The notes beneath the pieces were generated by a model. The model worked only from the letters and a program-made list of their open reading frames with translations. It ran no database searches and had not been told where the DNA came from. 5,005 bases of DNA from Lentisphaeria bacterium (GTDB lineage: Bacteria > Verrucomicrobiota > Lentisphaeria > Victivallales > UBA1829): the NCBI GenBank assembly GCA_017456805.1, contig JAFTIQ010000109.1, positions 1 through 5,005 on the forward strand, written 5' to 3'. The translations under genes and the position numbers were made by a program. This document shows, in pieces, positions 1 to 5,005 of the stretch. How positions within the stretch are numbered: the first letter of the stretch is position 1; each line of letters opens with the position of its first letter.

Positions 1-593
1 TAAAAGACTTTCCCTTTGCCGCGATAAAAAGCGACTCCGCTGCGGAACACATTTCCGCCTTCGAACCATGACATGAAAACGATTTTTCCATCGTCCGGAA
101 TATCAAAAGGTTCGCCATACATTTCATGGTTCGGGATCGTGAATGTTTCGGGGATCCCTTTTGCAATGGGGTGAGATGGTGCAACGACCCAGATCCGTTC
201 TTTTTCGCCGACTTCACGCCAGCGCAGACGGCAATCGGTTCCCATCAGAGAACAGAAAATCTTGGAAAGATGTCCGGAGTGAAGAACGATCAAACCCATT
301 CCATTCCGCAAAATCCGCTGTTTGATTTTCAGAACCAGTTCATCTTTGACCGCGGCATGTGCTCCATGCCCCCACCAGATCAAAACGTCTGTGGTATTCA
401 GGATCTCATCGGGAAGTCCCTGCTCCGGTTCATCAAGAGAAACCGCCCGGAGCTCAAGATCTTCCGAGGCAAGATTCTTTGCCAGAGTCCGATGCATTCC
501 TTCCGGATAAAAAGATCTGATCAGATCTCCTGCTGCATCCTGCTGTTTTTCGTGAATAAATTCGTTCCAGATCGTCACACGGATTTTTTTCAT
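1..593 (-). CDS. ThuA-family (trehalose utilization-like) protein, 3' end cut by window edge
   Basis: The leftward reading frame begins at ATG 593-591 (MKKIRVTIWNEF) and stays open for 197 codons to the window edge, so the C-terminus is missing. The sequence matches the ThuA family, which has a class I glutamine-amidotransferase-like fold and usually about 240 residues. Visible features are an N-terminal beta strand followed by YPEGMHRTLA (about 29-38), LIWWGHGAHA (71-80), GLIVLHSGH (100-108), a HPIAKGI-type segment (141-147), NHEMYGEPF (155-163), and SWFEGGNVFRSG (175-186). The start is supported by CAGGAG nine bases upstream. ThuA proteins occur in sugar (trehalose/sucrose and keto-sugar) catabolic loci, but their biochemistry is poorly settled, so only a sugar-linked role is inferred. 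No signal peptide or membrane segment is seen, so it is probably cytoplasmic. It lies downstream of the mannose-6-phosphate isomerase gene on the same strand, across a 169-bp gap with a likely promoter of its own. Confidence 0.9.
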   Translation of the reverse strand, partial: MKKIRVTIWNEFIHEKQQDAAGDLIRSFYPEGMHRTLAKNLASEDLELRAVSLDEPEQGLPDEILNTTDVLIWWGHGAHAAVKDELVLKIKQRILRNGMGLIVLHSGHLSKIFCSLMGTDCRLRWREVGEKERIWVVAPSHPIAKGIPETFTIPNHEMYGEPFDIPDDGKIVFMSWFEGGNVFRSGVAFYRGKGKVF

Positions 594-602
594 TTTATAA
601 AT

Positions 603-608
603 CTCCTG
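603..608 (-). promoter_or_regulatory. Ribosome binding site of the ThuA-family gene
   Basis: The minus strand reads CAGGAG, nine bases before ATG 593. It decides the start, since this frame has no better-placed upstream start codon. Confidence 0.75.
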
Positions 609-652
609 TTTTTGAGAGGATCCAACCATTTCAGATCCCCGTAATGTTCCCT

Positions 653-680
653 AATATAACATATAAAATACGTTTGTAAA
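653..680 (-). promoter_or_regulatory. Predicted sigma70-like promoter for the ThuA-family gene
   Basis: On the minus strand TTTACA (680-675) is followed after 16 bases by TATATT (658-653), which is preceded by TGT in an extended -10 arrangement. Transcription would begin near 646 and give a leader of roughly 50 bases. This suggests the ThuA-family gene can be expressed independently of the upstream isomerase gene. The region is AT-rich, so chance matches are possible. Confidence 0.5.
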
Positions 681-708
681 TAGATTATTCAAACATCTTT
701 TATACAAA
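673..708. promoter_or_regulatory. Inverted repeat TTTGTA...TACAAA in the thuA-like upstream region, possible operator
   Basis: TTTGTA at 673-678 and TACAAA at 703-708 form inverted half-sites separated by 24 bases. The left half-site overlaps the predicted -35 box. The inner pentamers (TTGTA/TACAA) are the same as those ending the palindrome at 1871-1891. The spacing is 13 bases longer here, which is not one helical turn, so binding by the same regulator is only a hypothesis. The rest of the 594-762 gap is AT-rich, with no ORF and no convincing terminator hairpin after the isomerase stop. Confidence 0.35.
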
Positions 709-762
709 ACGAACATTTTCAAAAAATTCGATTCTGAAAAAAATCAATCTGCGCGACTGCAC

Positions 763-1827
763 TCAGGAGTGATATTCCGGCAAGGCAAAGAGGATCGTGC
801 CTGCGCCGCGGAACCGGAAACGTTTTCCGGAGGCAGGGAGGAAGAAACTTTGCCCTGTACTCAGCTTGATTGTTTCCTCACCGGATCCCAGTTCGAAATT
901 TCCCTCGGTCACGACTCCTGCTCTGCAGACGGCTTCGCGATTTTGCAATTCATAGTCCCCTGCCCCGGTAAGTTTTTGAACTTCAAACAGTTTGATCAGC
1001 TTCAGCGGAACAATGGCTGACAAGGTAAACTGATCCATCCGGTCAATGATAACCGGTTCCGGACAGTAACGCTGAAGAGCGGTTGAAAGATTTTCCGGTT
1101 CCAGACGGAAAATTTCAAGAGCCTTTTCCGGAGATAAAGGTCCGAATCTGTCTGCATCTGTCAAGGGCTGTTCTCCACAAAAATGTTCCGGCTGAACGAC
1201 CCAGTCGGAAGGTTCCATGACTTCGATCATTGTCACCCCTGCCCCGATGGCATGAGGAACACCGCCTGGGACCATGAAGACATCACCCGGTTTGACCTCC
1301 CATTTCCGCAGCATGGATTCCCCTTTCTGAAAAACGCCATTTGCCGCCTCTTTCAAAAAGGTTTCTTTCTCCATGGTTTCATTGGTTCCCAGGTATAAAC
1401 AAGGGGTTGCGCCATTGACTTTTCTGGTGGAGATGACGTACCAGCACTCTGTTTTCCCCTGTTTGGAATGATAATATTTTTCCGCATCTTCAACGGTCGG
1501 ATGCACCTGAATGGGAAGCCGCTCTGCGGAATCAAGGATTTTCATAAGAAAACCGGGATTGTTTCCATACTTCCGGACATGTTCCTGCCCCAGAATTTTT
1601 CCGGGATCTGAATTCAGATAATCCGCAAATAAAGTGCCGTTTTCCAGAACACTCAGTCCCTGCCCCGGCTTTTTATATTGATGATTGCAAGCTTCAACGC
1701 AGGAAGCGATCCAATCTTCCGGGAAATGATTGTCGGGAGACTCTTTCTTTGTTTTTAAAAAAGTAATTCCACATCCGCCGAGGTATGCGCGCCAAACACG
1801 GTTTTCTTGAAAGACAACAGGCTTCAT
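763..1827 (-). CDS. manA: Mannose-6-phosphate isomerase, class I (cupin-type phosphomannose isomerase)
   Basis: This 354-residue protein belongs to the type I phosphomannose isomerases, zinc enzymes that interconvert mannose 6-phosphate and fructose 6-phosphate in the cytoplasm. The metal-site motifs are visible in order: LPIQVHPT (104-111, with Gln107 and His109), GKTECWYVI (124-132, with Glu127), and PGDVFMVPGGVPHAIGAG (180-197, with His192), followed by IEVMEPSDWVVQPE. The C-terminus (about 275-350) looks like a second cupin domain ending FFLPASGKRF...ILFALPEY. Length lies between the short Bacillus-type (about 315) and E. coli-type (about 390) enzymes. The start ATG at 1827-1825 has GAGGA seven bases upstream. 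The gene is transcribed divergently from the glycyl radical enzyme gene across 88 bp that hold both promoters. Substrate may differ from mannose 6-phosphate, because distant members of this family are often annotated by similarity alone. Confidence 0.92.
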   Translation of the reverse strand: MKPVVFQENRVWRAYLGGCGITFLKTKKESPDNHFPEDWIASCVEACNHQYKKPGQGLSVLENGTLFADYLNSDPGKILGQEHVRKYGNNPGFLMKILDSAERLPIQVHPTVEDAEKYYHSKQGKTECWYVISTRKVNGATPCLYLGTNETMEKETFLKEAANGVFQKGESMLRKWEVKPGDVFMVPGGVPHAIGAGVTMIEVMEPSDWVVQPEHFCGEQPLTDADRFGPLSPEKALEIFRLEPENLSTALQRYCPEPVIIDRMDQFTLSAIVPLKLIKLFEVQKLTGAGDYELQNREAVCRAGVVTEGNFELGSGEETIKLSTGQSFFLPASGKRFRFRGAGTILFALPEYHS

Positions 1828-1834
1828 AAAAAAA

Positions 1835-1839
1835 TCCTC
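1835..1839 (-). promoter_or_regulatory. Ribosome binding site of manA
   Basis: The minus strand reads GAGGA, separated by seven T residues from ATG 1827. Spacing is ideal and supports this start. Confidence 0.75.
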
Positions 1840-1858
1840 ACTTTTTTTGTTTTATGAT

Positions 1859-1887
1859 TTGAAAATTTATTTGTATTACTATATATT
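1859..1887 (+). promoter_or_regulatory. Predicted promoter of the glycyl radical enzyme operon
   Basis: TTGAAA (1859-1864) and TATATT (1882-1887) are separated by an optimal 17 bases. Transcription would start near 1894, giving a short leader of about 22 bases. The candidate operator covers the spacer and the -10 box. Confidence 0.6.
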
Positions 1888-1891
1888 ACAA
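1871..1891. promoter_or_regulatory. Palindromic candidate operator shared by the divergent promoters
   Basis: A 21-bp imperfect palindrome centred on base 1881 has arms TTGTA (1871-1875) and TACAA (1887-1891), with further symmetric TA pairs inside; 7 of 10 base pairs are symmetric. It covers the -10 boxes of both the rightward and leftward promoters, where a bound protein would block both. TTGTA-type half-sites resemble those of the B. subtilis arabinose repressor AraR (consensus with TTGTAC), whose GntR/LacI chimeric architecture matches the regulator encoded at 4270. That this regulator binds here is inference. Confidence 0.55.
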
Positions 1892-1906
1892 TAAAACCAA
1901 ATTCAA
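1878..1906 (-). promoter_or_regulatory. Predicted promoter of manA (divergent)
   Basis: On the minus strand TTGAAT (1906-1901) and TATAGT (1883-1878) are separated by 17 bases. The start of transcription would lie near 1871, giving a leader of about 44 bases. Its -10 box overlaps the -10 box of the opposing promoter at 1882-1883. Confidence 0.55.
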
Positions 1907-1910
1907 GAGG
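1905..1910 (+). promoter_or_regulatory. Ribosome binding site of the glycyl radical enzyme gene
   Basis: AAGAGG lies five bases before ATG 1916 and fixes the start there rather than at internal methionines. Confidence 0.7.
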
Positions 1911-1915
1911 TCATT

Positions 1916-4264
1916 ATGAAAAAAAACAATATTTTTTCCAATGGGGTTGAAAAAGTTCTTTCAGCCAAGCGTACCCAAACAAAAATGACTGGCTGGTTCC
2001 TCTGGCAGGAATTGAAAATGCAAATCCGGGAAACATTCCGCGCTCAGGGGAAGGATCCGGACCTGAAAGAGAATCAGGGAAAAATATTGTGTGAAGCAAT
2101 AAAACAAATCAAGCTTTCCATTCCGGAAGGCAGTGCATTGGCTGGAACTCAGGATGATGCATTTTCTCCCAGTTATGCGCTGATCAATCCGGCATTCCGC
2201 GTGGAGACATTCGCAGGGTATTGCGATCCGGTTGCGATCTATGACGATATGAAGGCTGATGAGGAATTTTCACAGGAACGGATCGACCGTGTCCGCGCCT
2301 ATTATGCAGGCACGCCTTACGTCAAAGAACTGAAAGCTGTCTATGAAAAAGCCGGAGCCCGCACGGAAGAAGTTGCCTATTTTGCAGAACCGGTTACCGG
2401 CCACATCATTCCGGATATGAGACCGGTGCTGAAACATGGGATCTCCGGATTGGAATCCGTTCCGGAGGCGGCTGAGATCCGGGATGTCCTGAATGCGGCG
2501 ATCATTCTCGGAGAACGGTATGCTGATCTGGCGGAAGATCTGCTTGAAAAACGCAGCAGTGATCCGGAGGAAGCAGAACGGCTCAGACTGATTGCGGAAA
2601 ACTGCAGAAAAGTTCCGCGGAACGGTGCGGAAAATCTGCATCAGGCATTGCAGAGTTTTGCCTTGATGTGGCAGGTCATGTGTCTGGAACAGGCTCCGAA
2701 TCCTTATGCATTTTCTGTGGGGAATCTTGACCGGATCCTGGAACCGTATTATGGGGATTGTTCTGAGGAGGAAGCTGTTGCACTGATCCGTCACTTTCTT
2801 GCCTTCCTGATGGTTGGAAACCGCTGTTGGGCGATCTCTCAAAACATCATGGTTGGCGGACGTGATGAGGCAGGAAACGATTTGACCTCCCGGATGACTT
2901 ATCTGGTTCTTGAGGCATTTTTCCAGTCAAACAACCCTCAGCCCGCTCTTTCGGTCAAACTCCATAAAAACACGCCGGATGCGCTCTATGACACTCTCGG
3001 CAGATTCTTTTTCACCCCCGGTCACTCTACACCTTCCCTCTTTAATGATGATATGGTGTTCCGTGTTTTGAAATCAAAAGGAATTGCTGAATCCGACTGG
3101 AAAGATTATTCCATTGCCGGGTGTCAGGAGCCGCTGATCATGGGAAAAGAAAGCGGGAACACCACCAACAGCTGGCTGAATCTGGGGAAAGTCATGGAGC
3201 TGACGCTGAATGACGGAAAATCTCTGCTGTCTGGAAAAATGCTTGGCTTGAGCTGGAATGAGCTTGGATACCAGGATCTTGCATCGGTATTGCGTGATCT
3301 GGAAAAAGCATTTTTCAAACAATTGGATTTCATTTTGAAAGAGATGGAACAGACTGCCAACGGCTGCACTGTTGCGCTGTCGCACCAGGCTGCCCCCTTC
3401 ACCTCTGCGCTGATGGGCGGACTGCTCAACGGAAACGATGTCCGTGATGAAAAAATGCCCTGCACGAAGTACCGGGCAAGCGGATGTTTGGTCCACGGAT
3501 TGAGTGTTGCAGCCGATTCTCTGATTGCGGTTCAGGCATATCTGAAACACGAAATCGGCACGGTGGAAGCCCTTCTTTCCGCCTTGCGGGATAATTTTGA
3601 TGGACATGAAATGATTCATCAGTTTTTGATGAATCAGCCGAAATTCGGCTGCGGGGAAACGGAGCCGGATGAAACTGCACTCCGGATCCAGCAGGAAGTC
3701 TGCAAACGGATCGGGATGCTGCGGAATCCCTCCGGGGCTCCGTTTCTTTCTGATTTCTCCACACCCAGCACCCATTTGCTTTACGGCTATCATGTGGGAG
3801 CGACCCCTGACGGCAGAAAAGCGAGAACTTCATTGGGCTACGGGATCGATCCGCTGCCGCAGTATGAACGGAAGGGTTATATGGAACGGCTGCTTTCCCA
3901 GCGGAAACTTCAGTTTACGGAATTCAATGGCGGCTACGCCTCACATCTTGGGCTCTCATCGGATGTTTTCCGCAAGGCGGAGAATCTTCCGGGCAAGATG
4001 GCACTTTTCCGGGATCAGGTGATCAAAAAAATGTTCTGTTTTTCGGGAAAACCGGTTGAAAATGCGCCGTTTTATGTATATTTTAATATTGATTCTGCAA
4101 CTCATTTGCGGAACGTATTGAAAAATCCCGGGGAATATGCCCCGGATGGAATTTACATTATGCGGATCCACGGAACATTTGTAAACTTTCTGGATCTCTC
4201 TCCGGCGATTCAGGAAGATATCATTGCAAGACTGGAAGGATCTGCTGAACCAATCGGAGCATAA
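1916..4264 (+). CDS. Pyruvate formate-lyase-like glycyl radical enzyme, substrate unknown (eliminase/dehydratase type)
   Basis: This 782-residue protein has the full length and layout of the glycyl radical enzyme superfamily, close to B12-independent glycerol dehydratase (about 787). A PFL-type barrel domain spans roughly 25-690 and a C-terminal glycine-radical domain roughly 700-775. The catalytic cysteine loop is AGCQEP, with Cys403 and Glu405; this Cys-x-Glu pattern marks dehydratase/lyase members, whereas true pyruvate formate-lyase has two adjacent cysteines. Other family motifs are GHIIPD with His163, TPDGRKA at 630-636, and RIHGTF with the presumed radical Gly753, followed by the typical DLSP and DIIAR. 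The usual S-x-G-R-x-D-Q segment reads SVGNLDR (267-273), and Tyr264/Ala265 stand where glycerol dehydratase has His281/Ser282. By eye, Thr417 replaces its Asp447. A glycerol, diol or choline substrate is therefore unlikely. The enzyme needs a radical-SAM activase, not encoded in this window. It is cytoplasmic, oxygen-sensitive and cotranscribed with the regulator downstream. Family assignment is firm; function is not known. Confidence 0.93.
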   Translation: MKKNNIFSNGVEKVLSAKRTQTKMTGWFLWQELKMQIRETFRAQGKDPDLKENQGKILCEAIKQIKLSIPEGSALAGTQDDAFSPSYALINPAFRVETFAGYCDPVAIYDDMKADEEFSQERIDRVRAYYAGTPYVKELKAVYEKAGARTEEVAYFAEPVTGHIIPDMRPVLKHGISGLESVPEAAEIRDVLNAAIILGERYADLAEDLLEKRSSDPEEAERLRLIAENCRKVPRNGAENLHQALQSFALMWQVMCLEQAPNPYAFSVGNLDRILEPYYGDCSEEEAVALIRHFLAFLMVGNRCWAISQNIMVGGRDEAGNDLTSRMTYLVLEAFFQSNNPQPALSVKLHKNTPDALYDTLGRFFFTPGHSTPSLFNDDMVFRVLKSKGIAESDWKDYSIAGCQEPLIMGKESGNTTNSWLNLGKVMELTLNDGKSLLSGKMLGLSWNELGYQDLASVLRDLEKAFFKQLDFILKEMEQTANGCTVALSHQAAPFTSALMGGLLNGNDVRDEKMPCTKYRASGCLVHGLSVAADSLIAVQAYLKHEIGTVEALLSALRDNFDGHEMIHQFLMNQPKFGCGETEPDETALRIQQEVCKRIGMLRNPSGAPFLSDFSTPSTHLLYGYHVGATPDGRKARTSLGYGIDPLPQYERKGYMERLLSQRKLQFTEFNGGYASHLGLSSDVFRKAENLPGKMALFRDQVIKKMFCFSGKPVENAPFYVYFNIDSATHLRNVLKNPGEYAPDGIYIMRIHGTFVNFLDLSPAIQEDIIARLEGSAEPIGA
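4128..4145 (+). repeat. Small perfect GC hairpin inside the glycyl radical enzyme gene
   Basis: CCGGGG (4128-4133) and CCCCGG (4140-4145) form a 6-bp perfect stem with a 6-base loop, just before the codons of the glycine-radical loop. It has no U tract and lies in frame within coding sequence, so it is not a terminator. It may simply reflect codon use. Confidence 0.4.
4256..4259 (+). promoter_or_regulatory. Ribosome binding site of the regulator gene, inside the preceding gene's end
   Basis: GGAG lies ten bases before ATG 4270 and within the last codons of the glycyl radical enzyme gene. The arrangement suggests cotranscription and possibly translational coupling. No separate promoter is evident upstream. 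Confidence 0.5.
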
Positions 4265-4269
4265 GAAAA

Positions 4270-5005
4270 ATGTATTTGACGGAACAGATCCATCAGCAGT
4301 TATTTCATGAAATTCTGGAGGGAAAATACCAGCCGGGAGAGCGGATGCCGACAGAAATGGAAACAGCCGCCCGTTTTCAGGCGAGCCGGGTGACGGTTCG
4401 CCGCGCCTACGCAATTCTGGAAAAAGCCGGAATCATCGTCAGGCGGAAACGCTGCGGAACAATCGTCAGCTCCAATTACAGCGGTTCCACGGAAAAGATT
4501 TCCGCCATAGCGGCGATCATGCCGCTGCAGGATGAATTCACCCGTGATTTCCTGAAGGTGCTCTGTGCGGAATCTGCACAGGAAAACATTCTGACGGTCA
4601 TCGAACCGGGTATGGAAAACGGGATGGATCTTTCCAAAACAGTTGTCAGGCTGGTTTCTGCGGGAATCCGGAACATGGTGATCTGGGGGTTGGACAACTG
4701 TTACGATGCGGCACTGTTCAGCAGACTGCGGGTGCTCGGAGTGAATATGGTATTTTTTGACCAGATCATGCCCTCCGGAAAATTTGCCGATTATGTCGGA
4801 TTGAACAATAAAGCGGGTATTCATGCGATCATGGAAGATGCCGCAGAAAAAGGATACCGGAATTATATTTTCATCGGCATGGGGAATCTCGCGCTGTATA
4901 CCAACAAAGAACGGCGCAACGCCTTTGTTTCCGAATGTGAAACCAGAGGGTTTGAGTATTCGTTTCTGGAAATTCCATACGAGACAGAAGCGGAGTCCGG
5001 GCTGA
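4270..5005 (+). CDS. GntR/LacI-chimeric transcriptional regulator (AraR-like architecture), 3' end cut by window edge
   Basis: The frame opens at ATG 4270 and is uninterrupted for 245 codons to the window edge. Residues 5-68 form a GntR-type winged helix-turn-helix: an IHQQLFHEILEGKYQPGE start, then MPTEMETAARF, the recognition region SRVTVRRAYAILEKAGII (39-56) and a wing ending CGTIVSS. From about residue 77 the sequence changes to a LacI/ribose-binding-protein-like sensor domain: ISAIAAIMP, then VIWGLDN, VFFDQ, and YVGLNNKAGIHAIMEDAAEKGYRNYIFIG (in parts, 175-203), then KERRNAF. This architecture is known from B. subtilis AraR, a sugar-responsive repressor. The gene follows the glycyl radical enzyme stop after 5 bp, so it is probably in the same operon and under its own control through the palindrome at 1871-1891. 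The effector is likely a sugar or sugar derivative, which is inference. About a third of the protein is missing if its length is typical (roughly 350). Confidence 0.9.
   Translation, partial: MYLTEQIHQQLFHEILEGKYQPGERMPTEMETAARFQASRVTVRRAYAILEKAGIIVRRKRCGTIVSSNYSGSTEKISAIAAIMPLQDEFTRDFLKVLCAESAQENILTVIEPGMENGMDLSKTVVRLVSAGIRNMVIWGLDNCYDAALFSRLRVLGVNMVFFDQIMPSGKFADYVGLNNKAGIHAIMEDAAEKGYRNYIFIGMGNLALYTNKERRNAFVSECETRGFEYSFLEIPYETEAESGL

Noticed and set aside
126..644. 172-codon rightward frame over the thuA-like gene
   Set aside because: It is antisense to a gene with clear family motifs and a ribosome binding site; its own sequence is low-quality (Phe, Arg and His-rich) and matches no family I recognise.
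700..762. Possible intrinsic terminator after the manA stop
   Set aside because: T-rich runs exist on the minus strand, but only 4-bp imperfect stems are found next to them, so no terminator is called.
2270..2842. 190-codon leftward frame inside the same gene
   Set aside because: Same reason: antisense shadow with an implausible amino-acid composition.
3074..3793. 239-codon leftward frame inside the glycyl radical enzyme gene
   Set aside because: It is antisense to conserved catalytic regions and has no ribosome binding site or recognisable domain; it is a product of codon bias on the coding strand.
4178..4183. TTTGTA half-site inside the radical enzyme gene
   Set aside because: It lacks an inverted partner at a similar distance and encodes the conserved Phe-Val after Gly753; treated as chance.
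1916..4264. Annotation as pyruvate formate-lyase (formate acetyltransferase)
   Set aside because: The active-site loop has a single Cys followed by x-Glu, not the adjacent Cys-Cys pair that pyruvate formate-lyase requires.
3956..4824. Two overlapping leftward frames across the end of the radical enzyme gene and the regulator
   Set aside because: They overlap well-supported genes on the other strand and show no motifs or start signals.
1..5005. Many recurring CCGGA / TTCCGG strings across the window
   Set aside because: They fall in frame in all four genes and reflect codon choice for Pro-Glu, Ile-Arg, Phe-Arg and Ser-Gly pairs, not a dispersed repeat.

Overview
The window carries four protein-coding genes in a divergent arrangement. 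It looks like a sugar-related locus from an anaerobe, because its largest gene encodes an oxygen-sensitive glycyl radical enzyme. Base composition is moderate, codon use is uniform across the genes (many CCGGA/TTCCGG-rich codon pairs), and Shine-Dalgarno sites are standard. The gene mix (divergent glycyl radical enzyme, ThuA-family protein, GntR/LacI-chimeric regulator) would suit a gut-type anaerobe such as Lentisphaerota/Victivallis or a clostridial relative. That assignment is inference; no phylogenetic marker is present.

Layout. Leftward: a type I mannose-6-phosphate isomerase (1827 to 763), a 169-bp AT-rich gap with a likely promoter, then a ThuA-family protein (593 to 1) that runs off the left edge. 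Rightward: a 782-residue pyruvate formate-lyase-like glycyl radical enzyme (1916 to 4264), then after 5 bp a regulator with a GntR-type helix-turn-helix and a LacI/periplasmic-binding-type sensor domain (from 4270), which runs off the right edge. The 88-bp divergent region (1828-1915) holds two face-to-face sigma70-like promoters with overlapping -10 boxes, and an imperfect palindrome with TTGTA/TACAA ends lies on that overlap. The same half-sites, spaced further apart, overlap the predicted thuA-like promoter.

Working together (inference). The regulator probably senses a sugar or sugar derivative and controls both arms through the central palindrome, and possibly the ThuA-family gene through the second site. 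The radical enzyme keeps the Cys-x-Glu and radical glycine of eliminase-type members but differs at the positions that define glycerol/diol dehydratases, so its substrate is unknown. With a sugar-phosphate isomerase and a sugar-linked ThuA protein nearby, a sugar, anhydrosugar or sugar phosphate is a reasonable hypothesis. No activating enzyme, transporter, aldolase or kinase is visible here. I see no tRNA, rRNA, CRISPR array, insertion sequence or strong intrinsic terminator.
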